Below are positions 26,916-35,968 of a DNA stretch of 64,000 nucleotides, one piece after another. Source of the stretch: an uncultured Cohaesibacter sp. (GTDB lineage Bacteria; Pseudomonadota; Alphaproteobacteria; Rhizobiales; Cohaesibacteraceae). The position numbers and the translations under genes are program-made. The stretch lies in assembly GCF_963677725.1 (NCBI RefSeq), contig NZ_OY782507.1, positions 620,001-684,000 of the forward strand. The letters run 5' to 3'. The number at the start of each line of letters is the position of its first letter. Position 1 is the first letter of the stretch. The notes under the pieces were generated by a model. It was not told where the DNA came from. It did not search any database and saw nothing but the letters and a program-made list of their open reading frames with translations.

Positions 26916-26981
26916 GGTTCAAATCCTCTTAAAGGTCTCGAATGTCTCTATATCTCTAGGGTGACGCCCTATAGAGGGCGT

Positions 26982-27680
26982 CTAAGCTCGTGGCTTGAAA
27001 ACTTCAATTCCGTCATCGCTTGCAACAACTGCGGTCGTGGCGATGCCGATAAACAGGCCAGTTTCCACCACACCGGGGATGGCCCGTAATGCCATATCAA
27101 GGCCATCTACATCGGAAATGCGGCCAAAAGTGGCATCAAGGATGAAATGCTGACCATCAGTGAGATAATTTTCACCGTCTTCGGTCTTGCGCACGGAGAT
27201 TTCGCCCTGCATCCCAAAGCGGGCGCAGACATTCTGAACAGCCAGTTTCGTTGCAGCCAACCCGAACGGCATCACTTCGATGGGCAGAGGAAAGGCCCCG
27301 AGGCACTCGACGATTTTTGACTTGTGCGCAATGACAACCATGTCCTTGGACGCTTTGGCGACAATTTTTTCACGCAGCAAAGCGCCGCCGCCGCCCTTGA
27401 TCAAGCGCAGTTGCGGATCAATTTCATCGGCGCCGTCGACGGTGAGGTCCAGTTCGGGGGTTTCATCCAGAGTGGTCAGCGGCACGCCGACTTCGCGGCA
27501 AAGGCTGGCGGTTTCCTCGGACGTTGGCACGCCGATCACGGTCAGGCCATTGGCCACCTTTTCCCCCAGCAACCGGATGAAATGAACTGCGGTCGAACCT
27601 GTGCCGATTCCGAGTTTCATATTGTCTTTTACATAATCGAGCGCTGCCGCTGCGGCTTGACGTTTCAGATCTTCACTCAT
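26982..27680 (-). CDS. rpiA: Ribose-5-phosphate isomerase A
   Basis: RpiA interconverts ribose 5-phosphate and ribulose 5-phosphate in the pentose phosphate pathway. The 232-residue protein has [38 protein letters not shown] and [15 protein letters not shown], including the catalytic acid and lysine regions. The ATG at 27678-27680 is preferred over one 12 codons upstream because AGGGAAGAG precedes it. A second, unrelated-fold isomerase of the RpiB type is also present at 34468, so this is the housekeeping enzyme. Confidence 0.95.
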   Translation of the reverse strand: MSEDLKRQAAAAALDYVKDNMKLGIGTGSTAVHFIRLLGEKVANGLTVIGVPTSEETASLCREVGVPLTTLDETPELDLTVDGADEIDPQLRLIKGGGGALLREKIVAKASKDMVVIAHKSKIVECLGAFPLPIEVMPFGLAATKLAVQNVCARFGMQGEISVRKTEDGENYLTDGQHFILDATFGRISDVDGLDMALRAIPGVVETGLFIGIATTAVVASDDGIEVFKPRA

Positions 27681-28075
27681 GGTGATGCTCTTCCCTGCTG
27701 ACCCTATTTGCCTCAATGATCCTGTTCAAGCCAACCCTGTCCTGACGTTCGGCGGATGGCATCAAACGCTGTCATCGGGGGTTCGGGCTATGATCCCCTC
27801 TTGTTCGCCAAGCTCTTAGCATGGTGTTTGCCCTTGTAAAAGGGTTGAGAGACAGAAAGCGCCATTGTTCCCTGTGGCCAATCGTACAAGCCATGCAAGT
27901 CAAAGCCACTTGTCCCATTCGCTTGCGCGCTGGACACCAAGATTGATCCCTTTGGATGCTTGGGGTAAAGGAGAGAGACCCAAGGCCAAGCGGGCTGATT
28001 TGCTGTTCAGGCCGGTCGGGGCTTCACCCATCAGGATCGCCCCAGATCCACCCATTCTTGTGTTGAGCGTGTCCC
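27681..28075. other. Divergent intergenic region rpiA / gph
   Basis: These 395 bases hold the promoters of two divergent genes. I see no RNA gene or credible small protein; the short open frames here lack ribosome sites and family resemblance. Confidence 0.5.
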
Positions 28076-28798
28076 ATGCCAAACAGTCAGACCACTCATA
28101 AGCCCAGTCATCAGCCCAGTCATCACACAGGCCATCGGTTTTCGTGCATCCTGTTTGATCTGGACGGTACACTTGTCGATACCGCACCGGACCTCATTGG
28201 GGCGCTCAATTATGTGCTGGGCCTGCATGACCTTGGCTCGGTGCCCGATGACCATATTCGGTCTCATGTGGGGCATGGGGCAATTGCGACCTTAAAGCGC
28301 GGGTTCGCCTATCATGATAGAGCGGTTGACGAGGATTTTCTCAAATCCTGTCATCAACCGTTTCTCGATCATTACATCGCCAATATCAGCGCCATGAGCC
28401 GTCCTTATGCGGGAGCGGAGTCCCTGATCCGGTCGATGGCTGATGACGGTTTGCGGTTGGGTGTTTGCACCAACAAGAAAGAACAGATGTCCTTGCAGCT
28501 GTTGCGCGCGTTGGGATTGGCGGAGCTGTTCCATGCCATTTGCGGCGCGGACTCGGTCGCCAATCACAAACCGCATCCAGAGCATATTTTGCACACCATA
28601 GAGGCGGCTGGTGGTGATGTTTCTGCAAGCGTGATGATTGGTGACACACAAACCGATGTCGATGCGGCGCGTGCGGCGGGCATCCCGGTGGTTCTGTTCA
28701 GTCACGGCTATACGCCCATACCGGTTGAGACGCTGGGAGCAGATTTGGTGATTGATCACTTCGATGCCCTGCCTGATGCGTTGGCCAGGTTATCTTAG
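28076..28798 (+). CDS. gph: HAD-family phosphoglycolate phosphatase-like hydrolase
   Basis: The 240-residue protein has the HAD nucleophile motif CILFDLDGTLVDTAPDL, the cap domain helices, motif II GVCTNKK, the lysine in NHKPHPEHIL and motif IV MIGDTQTDVDAARAAG. It matches phosphoglycolate phosphatase, which clears 2-phosphoglycolate, although HAD substrates are hard to predict. It is divergent from rpiA, as gph and rpiA are commonly neighbours in Rhizobiales. The N terminus has an odd His/Ser-rich lead (THKPSHQPSHHTGH) partly made by a 12-base tandem repeat at 28101-28124. Confidence 0.88.
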   Translation: MPNSQTTHKPSHQPSHHTGHRFSCILFDLDGTLVDTAPDLIGALNYVLGLHDLGSVPDDHIRSHVGHGAIATLKRGFAYHDRAVDEDFLKSCHQPFLDHYIANISAMSRPYAGAESLIRSMADDGLRLGVCTNKKEQMSLQLLRALGLAELFHAICGADSVANHKPHPEHILHTIEAAGGDVSASVMIGDTQTDVDAARAAGIPVVLFSHGYTPIPVETLGADLVIDHFDALPDALARLS

Positions 28799-29039
28799 CC
28801 GATTGTCGCTCACTTAAATTTTCATTTCATATGAAATCAATTAATGGATGAGGATTTTTTCAGCAAATCTTTCTTTACCATCGTTTTTAAGACGCTGGTC
28901 ACCACAAACTCATTTTGTCGGCTTTTCAGACCCTTATGCGGATTTGTGAATGAGGAATCACAAATTCTTTTTAACCAATTTTCAGCGACACTGAGCGCTA
29001 CCCGAACGGGTCTCGATGCGAAAAATTGAGAGAGGTCCC

Positions 29040-29369
29040 ATGCGCATAGTCAAGACGATTGGTTCAAAATTCTGGTTCAAAATGCTGCTGGCTTACAGCG
29101 CCTGCATTTTTATCCATTCATATCAGGCAGCCGCTTTTCCAACTGTGAAGGCACCACAAACTGCCTTTGAATCAAGCGCGCCATCCCGGCCTGCCAGCGG
29201 TCTCTCATCTGAGACCCAAGCGACTGGAGCGGTGCATTTGGCAGCCATGCGTGTGGAAATTGGTCAGCAGGTTCAACTGTTCGATGGCGAATATGTGTGT
29301 GAACTGGAAGTGCGTATGCCGTTTGCCACCGCTCCCATGGATCAGAATGCTGTAGCCGTTTCGAACTAA
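29040..29369 (+). CDS. Small secreted protein of unknown function
   Basis: A 109-residue frame starts MRIVKTIGSKFWFKMLLAYS with a signal-peptide-like hydrophobic stretch ending near HSYQAAAFP. The middle is Ser/Ala/Pro-rich (SSAPSRPASGLSSE). A short folded-looking end follows (IGQQVQLFDGEYVCELEVRM). No family is recognised. The ATG at 29040, preceded by GAGAGG, is chosen over one eight codons upstream. It faces the GntR gene convergently. Confidence 0.6.
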   Translation: MRIVKTIGSKFWFKMLLAYSACIFIHSYQAAAFPTVKAPQTAFESSAPSRPASGLSSETQATGAVHLAAMRVEIGQQVQLFDGEYVCELEVRMPFATAPMDQNAVAVSN

Positions 29370-29381
29370 TCAGAAGAGATT

Positions 29382-30041
29382 TCAGACATTCCCATCCTTG
29401 GCGGCGAGGGTTTTTAGAAGCTGCTCTTTGACATGATTAATGTGATCACTGAGCAGAGCCACCGCCACTTTCACATTCTTGCTGCGCGCGGCATCAACAA
29501 TCGCCTGATGCTCTTTATGGGCGCGCTCCTGACTGTCTTCGGTAAGGGTGATCTGCAGGCGTACATAGCGATCAATATTGTCGTGGACGCGGCGCAGGAT
29601 CTTCATCGTTGCAGGCTTTTGAGCAGGTGTGTAGAGGGTTTCGTGAAACTGCCAGTTCAAACTCCCCCACTCCTCAATCATCGCATCGTTACGCATAGAC
29701 CCGATTAGCTTTTCCGCCGCATCCAGATGGCTCTCATCGATATGCTTGATGGCATGTTCGAACATCCAGCTTTCAAGCATGATGCGCACTTCGAACAATT
29801 CGGCAATCTCGGATGGCTCAAGCCGGGAGACTTCCGCCCCCTTGTGAGACACAAGCGTTATAAGCCCCTCAGCTTCCAGCTGGCGCAAGGCTTCGCGCAC
29901 CGGAATACGGCTGACACCCAGCTCGGTCGCTATGGCTTCCTGCCTCACCTGTTCCCCTTCACGCAATTGTCCAGACATGATGCGTTTGCGCAGTTCATCT
30001 GCAACAATACTGGTGGTGGTGCGTCGAAGAATTTGAGGCAT
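29382..30041 (-). CDS. GntR family (FCD subfamily) transcriptional regulator
   Basis: The 219-residue protein has the GntR winged helix (IVADELRKRIMSGQLREGEQ, ELGVSRIPVREALRQLEAEG, LVSHKGAEVSRL) and the all-helical FCD ligand domain with metal-binding pattern residues (NWQFHETLY, HQAIVDAARSKN and HINHVKEQLL). FCD regulators often sense organic acids or sugars. Its target is unknown. The nearest candidates are its own promoter and the downstream pentose-phosphate cluster, but a 530-base gap separates them. Confidence 0.93.
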   Translation of the reverse strand: MPQILRRTTTSIVADELRKRIMSGQLREGEQVRQEAIATELGVSRIPVREALRQLEAEGLITLVSHKGAEVSRLEPSEIAELFEVRIMLESWMFEHAIKHIDESHLDAAEKLIGSMRNDAMIEEWGSLNWQFHETLYTPAQKPATMKILRRVHDNIDRYVRLQITLTEDSQERAHKEHQAIVDAARSKNVKVAVALLSDHINHVKEQLLKTLAAKDGNV

Positions 30042-30568
30042 TGTGTCTTGCGATCCGACTATGGTTTTGCATCAAAGCGGCCCCGATCTTCGGCTTCTAT
30101 TGTGATGTTGAAGCAGTGATCAATCCGCATAGGCTCTTTATAATCGTGATATCATATACAATATTCGGTTTGCCGCAACAGCAGAGCCCGTTAAGCCATT
30201 GAATTGCTGGATGCAAGTCGGGATAACCTGACAATGACGCAGTCAAGTCCTATCGGGGAAGGCTGAGGAGGATGCGCACTTCTTTGCAATGACGTGATAT
30301 TCGGCATTTCTTCGCGAAAAAAGAAAAGGCGTCAAAACCTGACAAGGCCTTCTTTGGACCAGCCCCCACTGCCCACAAACCCGACAGGAATTGATGCAAG
30401 GGGTGCGAGCCGCGTGCAGAATATACGGCCAAGTCCAATCAGAAAAAGTATATTGGATGCAATTCTGACTTTCCATAAGCGTCATGCGTCAACCGCAGAG
30501 TGCTGGAAGGAATGATAAAGGCGGCACAGAGGCCGCCTTTCCAACGCATTGATTGTAAGCGTCTCAAC
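30042..30568. other. Long intergenic region between GntR and transaldolase genes
   Basis: These 527 bases hold the GntR promoter and the 3' side of the transaldolase gene. An AT-rich block at 30140-30165, containing the palindrome TGATATCA and ATACAATATT, could be an FCD-regulator operator. Short frames on both strands at 30243-30515 look non-coding. No RNA gene is recognised. Confidence 0.5.
30517..30540 (-). terminator. Terminator-like hairpin after transaldolase
   Basis: Arms AAAGGCGGC (30517-30525) and GCCGCCTTT (30532-30540) lie about 30 bases past the transaldolase stop. On the minus strand the tail is TTTATCATT, so the T run is weak. Confidence 0.65.
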
Positions 30569-31222
30569 TTAGAGAATGGTCTGACCGGTGGATGCCCAAT
30601 CCTTGGCAAACTGGTCAAGACCTTTATCGGTCAGCACATGGTTTGCCAGCGCCTTGATGACGGCTGGTGGGATGGTCGCAACATCAGCACCCGCCAAAGC
30701 AGCATCTTTGACATGGTTGGCGGTCCGAACAGATGCAGCGAGAATTTCGGTTTTGAAATCATAATTGTCATAGATCTGACGGATGTCGCTAATCAATTCC
30801 ATGCCTTCGATATTGAGGTCGTCGAGGCGACCAACGAAGGGGCTGATAAAGGTCGCGCCGGCTTTGGCGGCAAGCAGAGCCTGATTGGCGCTAAAGCACA
30901 AGGTGACGTTGGTTTTGATGCCTTTCTTGGTGAAGTAGCGACAAGCCTTGAGGCCGTCGAGCGTCAATGGCAACTTGATCACCACATTGTCGGCAATTGC
31001 AGCCAGATGGTTGCCTTCCGCAATCATGCCATCATAATTGAGCGCAGCGACTTCAGCAGAGACCGGCCCTTCAACCAAGGCGCAGATTTCTGCAATCACT
31101 TCCTTGAAGTCTCGCCCAGATTTGGCGATCAGCGACGGGTTGGTGGTCACACCATCAAGCAGCCCGTACTCATTGAGTTCGCGGATATCTTCAATAATGG
31201 CGGTATCGACAAAAAATTTCAT
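30569..31222 (-). CDS. tal: Small transaldolase (TalC/FSA-like)
   Basis: The 217-residue protein is a single-domain transaldolase/fructose-6-phosphate aldolase. It begins [20 protein letters not shown] and shows [14 protein letters not shown]. The Schiff-base lysine K83 lies in [12 protein letters not shown], and [20 protein letters not shown] and [11 protein letters not shown] follow. Such proteins in alphaproteobacteria usually act as transaldolases linking erythrose 4-phosphate and sedoheptulose 7-phosphate to triose and fructose phosphates. It is in line with a phosphatase and transketolase upstream on the same strand. Confidence 0.92.
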   Translation of the reverse strand: MKFFVDTAIIEDIRELNEYGLLDGVTTNPSLIAKSGRDFKEVIAEICALVEGPVSAEVAALNYDGMIAEGNHLAAIADNVVIKLPLTLDGLKACRYFTKKGIKTNVTLCFSANQALLAAKAGATFISPFVGRLDDLNIEGMELISDIRQIYDNYDFKTEILAASVRTANHVKDAALAGADVATIPPAVIKALANHVLTDKGLDQFAKDWASTGQTIL

Positions 31223-31353
31223 TTCTCATTCCTCCGATAAGCATCTCACGGGCGCAAACTTGCTGGTGCTCTGCCAATTGGTGAGGACCCTGATGCGCAA
31301 GCGAGCATGCGGTTGATTTTCTTGACATCTGCCAAAGGATCGGCAGATCTTGC

Positions 31354-32010
31354 TTAGTGAAGCTGCGCCAGCGTGCGGGTGATCAGGCCGGGCAGTTCGT
31401 CATAATGGCTAAAGGTCGCGGTGTGGGGCATTTCCTCAATGGCATGCTTGCGGTAGCCCTCTGTATATAGCAGAAAAGGCACCCCTGCCCGGCGAGCCGT
31501 TTCGGCATCGACCTCGCTGTCACCGACATAAAGGCAAACGTCATTGCCAAGCGCATCAAAGGTGGCGAGCAATGGCGCCGGATCGGGCTTGTGGACCGGC
31601 AGGCTGTCGCCTCCCAAGATGGAGTCAAAATGCGGATCCAGCTTCAAATGGCGCAGCACGGACAGGCACGGACTTATCGGCTTGTTGGTGCAGATGCCAA
31701 GCTTGTGGCCGTCTTGTGCCAGTTGGTCCAGAGCCTTGCGGACACCGGGATAAGGCTCGGTGCGATGAACGGCTCCGTCATAGAGCGCGCGAAAATTGGC
31801 CAGCAATCTTTCATGCTCGCTTTGGGGAATCCCTGAGGCTTCGCACATGCGCTGAACAAATGTGGGTGTGCCGCTGCCAAGAAAGGCACTGACTTGCGCC
31901 AATGACACGGGATGCTTGCCTTCATCTGCCAGCACCTTGTTGGCAACCTCTTGCAAGTCCGGAGCGCTATCGATCAACGTTCCATCTAGATCAAACACGA
32001 TCTGGGCCAT
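31354..32010 (-). CDS. HAD-family phosphoglycolate phosphatase-like hydrolase (second copy)
   Basis: The 218-residue protein has VFDLDGTLIDSAPDLQEVAN, motif II LGICTNKP, HKPDPAPLLATFDALG and LYVGDSEVDAETARRAG, all standard for the Gph group. It is a paralogue of the protein encoded at 28076 but clearly diverged, so the two need not share a substrate. It lies between transketolase and transaldolase, as Gph (CbbZ) does in some pentose-phosphate or Calvin-type gene sets. No RuBisCO gene is in the window. Confidence 0.88.
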   Translation of the reverse strand: MAQIVFDLDGTLIDSAPDLQEVANKVLADEGKHPVSLAQVSAFLGSGTPTFVQRMCEASGIPQSEHERLLANFRALYDGAVHRTEPYPGVRKALDQLAQDGHKLGICTNKPISPCLSVLRHLKLDPHFDSILGGDSLPVHKPDPAPLLATFDALGNDVCLYVGDSEVDAETARRAGVPFLLYTEGYRKHAIEEMPHTATFSHYDELPGLITRTLAQLH

Positions 32011-32110
32011 GTCCCAGTCCTTTCAGTTCCAAAAAATTTGTCTCAAGACGGTTATGTCTTGAGACTGGCGGCGGGCAGGCCTGCCTGAACTGCCCGCCGC
32101 TTGGACAGCC

Positions 32111-34120
32111 TCATTTGCCGCAGAGCATGCGGGCGCGGGCAATGATCGCGTCAGCCGTAATGCCGAACTCCTCATAGAGGCGCTCTGCTGGAGCCGATGC
32201 CCCAAAGCTGTCCATGCCAATCACATTCTCTTCGCACGCCACATAACGGGTCCAGCCGAACTTGCTGGCGGCCTCTATGGCAATGCGCGGGGCATCGCCC
32301 AGAACTTCGTCACGATAGCTTTGCGGCTGAGCATCAAACAATTCCCAGCAAGGCATGGAGACAACTGCCACGCTGAGCCCATCTGCATGGAGTTTTTCAG
32401 CGGCCTCTACCGCCAGCATTAATTCCGTGCCGGTGCCGATCAGTGTGACGTCACGTCCCTCACCCAGTTGGCGCAAGACATACGCACCTTTGGCTGTGAG
32501 ATTTTCCTCGCCAGCTTCCAGACGCAGCTGTGGCACGCCCTGGCGCGACAGAGCCATCAAGGACGGAACCTTGCGTGAGCGGATGGCGATATCCCAGCAT
32601 TCAAGGGTTTCCATCGCGTCGCAAGGGCGGAAGACCTGAAGGTTTGGAATGACCCGCAAGCTTGCCATATGTTCGACAGGCTGGTGGGTTGGTCCATCTT
32701 CGCCCAGACCGATGCTGTCATGGGTCATGACATAAATCGTCCCGATGCCCATCAGCGCCGACAGACGAATGGCATTGCGCGCATAGTCACTGAAGACAAG
32801 GAAAGTGCCGCCGTAAGGAATGAATCCGCCATGCAAGGACATTCCATTCATGGCCGCTGACATGCCGAATTCACGCACGCCATAGCCGATATATCGGCCC
32901 GGCACTTCGCGGGTAAACTGGCTATCAACCGCTGGCACGCGGGTGAGGTTTGACCCTGTCAAATCCGCCGATCCGCCAACCATTTCGGGCAAGGATCCCG
33001 CCAGCGCATCAAGCGCCATTTGTGAAGCTTTACGGGTGGCCACTTTGGCCGGATTGGCAAAGAGCTCTGCGCGGGCAGACGCCAAGGCCGCCTCATAGGC
33101 TTTCGGCAGGTCGGCCGATTGACGGCGGGTGAACTCAGCTGCTTGCGGATGGGCCTTCAATGCCGCTTCCCAAGCCTTGCGCGCCGATTGACCTTTGGCG
33201 CCGATGGCGCGCCAGTCCTTGGCAAGATTGGATGGAATTTCAAATGGGTCTGCGGTCCAGCCAAGGGCCTGTTTGGCCGCGACCCCTTCTTCTGCTCCGA
33301 GTGGTGCACCATGGGCACCAGCGGTGCCAGCACGATTTGGCGAGCCAAAACCGATGACGGTTTTCATGGCGATCATCGAAGGCTTGTCCGTTGCGGCTTT
33401 AGCAGCTTTGAGGGCTGCATCAACAGCATTGGCGTCATGGCCATCGCAGGATTGCACATGCCAACCGCAGGCCTTGAAGCGACAGGGAATGTCCTCAGAG
33501 AAGGAAATTGAGGTTGGCCCGTCAATGGTGATGTCGTTGTCATCATACAGCACAATCAGCTTGCCAAGACCCAAATGGCCCGCAAGGCTTATGGCTTCCT
33601 GACCGATGCCTTCTTGCAGACAACCGTCGCCGAGCATGACATAGGTGTTATGATCGACCAGACCGGGGAATTCCTCGGCCAGCAAACGCTCGGACATTGC
33701 CATACCGACAGCCATGGCAATGCCCTGCCCCAGCGGACCCGTGGTGGTTTCAATGCCTTGAGCATGACCATATTCCGGGTGCCCTGCAGTCTTGGAACCC
33801 CATTGGCGGAAATTGCGGATTTCCTCGATGGTCATGTCTTCATAACCGGTCAGATGCAGCAGCGAATAGAGCATCATGGATGCATGGCCATTCGAGAGCA
33901 CAAAGCGATCCCGATCGGGCCAATCCGGTCGGGATGCGTCAAATTTCAAATGATTGCGGAACAATACGGTCGCCGCATCTGCCATGCCCATCGGTGCGCC
34001 GGGGTGGCCCGAATTGGCTTCATTGACGGCGTCAATCGAAAGGGCGCGAATGCAGTTGGCGAGAGCGAAAATCTCGGGAGCCAGTTTTTCTTTACTGGCA
34101 ATGAATGGGTCACTGATCAT
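32111..34120 (-). CDS. tkt: Transketolase
   Basis: This 669-residue thiamine-diphosphate enzyme moves two-carbon units between sugar phosphates and uses erythrose 4-phosphate as acceptor. The N-terminal half has [51 protein letters not shown] and [11 protein letters not shown] (thiamine-pyrophosphate binding). The middle domain has [30 protein letters not shown] and [20 protein letters not shown]-terminal domain follows. It heads the tkt-gph-tal direction of transcription. It diverges from rpiB across a region packed with TGTGAT/ATCACA half-sites, suggesting joint control with the sugar genes. Confidence 0.96.
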   Translation of the reverse strand: MISDPFIASKEKLAPEIFALANCIRALSIDAVNEANSGHPGAPMGMADAATVLFRNHLKFDASRPDWPDRDRFVLSNGHASMMLYSLLHLTGYEDMTIEEIRNFRQWGSKTAGHPEYGHAQGIETTTGPLGQGIAMAVGMAMSERLLAEEFPGLVDHNTYVMLGDGCLQEGIGQEAISLAGHLGLGKLIVLYDDNDITIDGPTSISFSEDIPCRFKACGWHVQSCDGHDANAVDAALKAAKAATDKPSMIAMKTVIGFGSPNRAGTAGAHGAPLGAEEGVAAKQALGWTADPFEIPSNLAKDWRAIGAKGQSARKAWEAALKAHPQAAEFTRRQSADLPKAYEAALASARAELFANPAKVATRKASQMALDALAGSLPEMVGGSADLTGSNLTRVPAVDSQFTREVPGRYIGYGVREFGMSAAMNGMSLHGGFIPYGGTFLVFSDYARNAIRLSALMGIGTIYVMTHDSIGLGEDGPTHQPVEHMASLRVIPNLQVFRPCDAMETLECWDIAIRSRKVPSLMALSRQGVPQLRLEAGEENLTAKGAYVLRQLGEGRDVTLIGTGTELMLAVEAAEKLHADGLSVAVVSMPCWELFDAQPQSYRDEVLGDAPRIAIEAASKFGWTRYVACEENVIGMDSFGASAPAERLYEEFGITADAIIARARMLCGK

Positions 34121-34467
34121 TACACTGTCCTCCTATGGCCCCTACCTACACCAAACATCACATAATCACAATCAATAATCACAAAATCTGGAATTTTTTG
34201 TGATTTTAATGCACAGAAACCCTCAAAATCACATTGAAATAACAAATTTCATGTTGTTTTTGTGATGTTTCAGCGTTAAAAGAGGAATAAGCTGGTCACC
34301 CTGAGGACATATCTGATGCCATCCTCCCAGAAAACCCATCGGAAAACACCCGCAGGGAGCAGCACCAAAGACCTGCCGGTCATCGATCGGTGCCATGTTC
34401 AGGTTCAGCATATTTGGACCGATTGATTTGGACCCTCAGGGTCAATGTCTCAGGGAAGGAAGCCATC
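34121..34467. other. Divergent intergenic region tkt / rpiB
   Basis: These 347 bases contain both promoters and the half-site cluster described separately. A purine-rich GGGAAGGAAG at 34452-34461 gives rpiB a strong ribosome site. No open frame here is credible. Confidence 0.7.
34157..34266. promoter_or_regulatory. Cluster of six ATCACA/TGTGAT half-sites
   Basis: ATCACA occurs at 34157-34162, 34165-34170, 34178-34183 and 34228-34233, and its complement TGTGAT at 34199-34204 and 34261-34266. The third and fourth form a perfect 10-bp inverted repeat, AATCACAAAA-N9-TTTTGTGATT (34177-34205). Such repeated half-sites upstream of divergent sugar genes are typical of DeoR-type or similar operators. 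The DeoR protein encoded nearby is one candidate binder; a CRP-like factor is less likely, because the spacing is not the CRP 6-base one. Confidence 0.7.
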
Positions 34468-34923
34468 ATGAAAATTGCAGTTGCAGGCGACAGCGCAGGC
34501 GAAGGCCTCGCAAAGATTGTAGCGGACCATCTCAAGGATACTTACGAGGTTTCCGAGATTTCGCGCACCGAAGACGGGCCGGACAGTTTTTACGCCAACC
34601 TGTCTGACCGGGTGGCCTCCCAGGTTATTGACGGCACCTATGATCGCGCCATTCTGATTTGCGGCACAGGTATTGGTGTCTGCATTGCGGCCAACAAGGT
34701 GCCGGGCATTCGCGCCGCCCTCACCCATGACACCTATTCGGCAGAACGCGCCGCCCTGTCCAACAATGCGCAGATCATCACAATGGGTGCACGCGTGGTG
34801 GGCACCGAAGTTGCCAAGACCATCGCTGACACCTTCCTGCGCGAAAGCTTTGATCCAGAAGGCCGTTCCGCTGGCAACGTTGCAGCAATCGACGCGGTCG
34901 ACGCAAAATATAATAAGGCTTGA
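34468..34923 (+). CDS. rpiB: RpiB-type sugar-phosphate isomerase (EryI-like)
   Basis: The 151-residue protein begins [20 protein letters not shown] and has [40 protein letters not shown] and [14 protein letters not shown], the RpiB/LacAB family pattern with the catalytic cysteine in GVCIAANK. The variant start (AGDSAGEG for the usual DHAGFELK) is that of the RpiB copy tied to erythritol loci (EryI), which forms D-erythrose 4-phosphate from a tetrulose phosphate. An upstream start (34390) is rejected because the ATG at 34468 has GGGAAGGAAG before it. It points toward tpiA convergently. Confidence 0.92.
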   Translation: MKIAVAGDSAGEGLAKIVADHLKDTYEVSEISRTEDGPDSFYANLSDRVASQVIDGTYDRAILICGTGIGVCIAANKVPGIRAALTHDTYSAERAALSNNAQIITMGARVVGTEVAKTIADTFLRESFDPEGRSAGNVAAIDAVDAKYNKA

Positions 34924-35188
34924 GGGCTTTTTGCTTGCTGACCACCACGAGATCAAAACGGGGCTCATCTCTCCCGTCTGGCAACAGACAGCCCCACCCT
35001 ATCTCTTGTGAGAATGCCGCTGGATTGAGCAGAGCCATAGCGGTTGCCCACTGGTCGGAGACGTGATTTCTATCACGCAGCAAAGGCTTCAAGTCAAAGG
35101 AACGCCGCATCAACCTAAGGGGGCTGATGCGGCGTTTTTTGTCGCCAAGCAGTTCACAAAGGCGCGGATCACCCGCGCCTTTCTTGCT

Positions 35189-35965
35189 TTATGTGTCGAG
35201 TTTGGCAGCGCACTTGGCCAGAATGTCGAGATAGCCTTCGACATTCCATGCGGAGCGGCCAATGAAAAGGCCGTCGATATTGGGGCAACTGATCAGCTCT
35301 TCGCAATTGCCCGGATTGACCGAGCCGCCATAAAGGCACAGAGGGCGATAACCCAACATTTCTTCGGCCACATCAAGGATTTCAGCCTGTCGCGCATCGG
35401 CATAGTCGGCGCTTGCCGGGATGCCATTCTCCCCGATTGCCCAGACCGGCTCATAGGCCAACAGGATCGTCGCCTTTTTCTGATCGCCACTGAGCTTGCC
35501 CAAAGCACCACGCACTTCCTCGGCCAGCACGTCAGCTGCCTTGCCGGCTTCCTTATCGGCCAGAGTTTCGCCAATACAGATGAGCGGGGTCAGACCATGA
35601 CGGACAGCGGCTTCAGCTTTCAAGCCTACGGTTTCATTGGTTTCGCCGAAAAACTCACGTCGCTCCGAATGCCCCAGCTCGACCAGATCGAGATTGCAGT
35701 CGGTCAGCATCAAGGGGGAGACTTCCCCCGTCCAGGCCCCGGCATCGTCCCAATGCATATTCTGCGCACCCACCTTGACCGAGCTATCGGCCAGCAAGGA
35801 CTTGACTTCACGCACAGCGGTGAAAGGCGGAATGACAAAGCGCTGGATACGGGGATCGCGGCTGACATCCGCCGCCTTCAGACCTTGAGCAAAGGTGACG
35901 GCTTCGGCCAGCGTTTTGTTCATTTTCCAACTTGTGCCGATCCAGAAACGGGGGGTGGTTGTCAT
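35189..35965 (-). CDS. tpiA2: Triose-phosphate isomerase paralogue TpiA2 (EryH-like)
   Basis: The 258-residue TIM-barrel protein has the triose-phosphate isomerase catalytic set: the lysine in IGTSWKMNKTLAEA, the histidine in VELGHSERREFFGE and the glutamate in LLAYEPVWAIGENG, plus the phosphate loop LYGGSVNPGN. The GTSWKMNK form, against GNWKMNG in housekeeping TpiA, is typical of the TpiA2/EryH copy of rhizobial and Brucella erythritol loci, which isomerises tetrulose phosphates. It begins three bases after the DeoR gene ends, so the two form an operon, as eryR-tpiB do in Sinorhizobium. Confidence 0.92.
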   Translation of the reverse strand: MTTTPRFWIGTSWKMNKTLAEAVTFAQGLKAADVSRDPRIQRFVIPPFTAVREVKSLLADSSVKVGAQNMHWDDAGAWTGEVSPLMLTDCNLDLVELGHSERREFFGETNETVGLKAEAAVRHGLTPLICIGETLADKEAGKAADVLAEEVRGALGKLSGDQKKATILLAYEPVWAIGENGIPASADYADARQAEILDVAEEMLGYRPLCLYGGSVNPGNCEELISCPNIDGLFIGRSAWNVEGYLDILAKCAAKLDT

Positions 35966-35968
35966 GGG

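Noticed and set aside
26910-26925. T-loop-like GGTTCAAATCC suggesting a tRNA
   Set aside because: No matching acceptor, D or anticodon arms around it; it overlaps the start codon region of the DUF2059 gene.
30243-30515. Short open frames in the GntR-transaldolase gap
   Set aside because: Several overlapping frames on both strands, none with a ribosome site or family resemblance; probably non-coding.
34157-34266. CRP-type binding sites
   Set aside because: The TGTGA-N6-TCACA arrangement is not present; the closest pair has a 9-base spacing between extended arms, so a different regulator is more likely.
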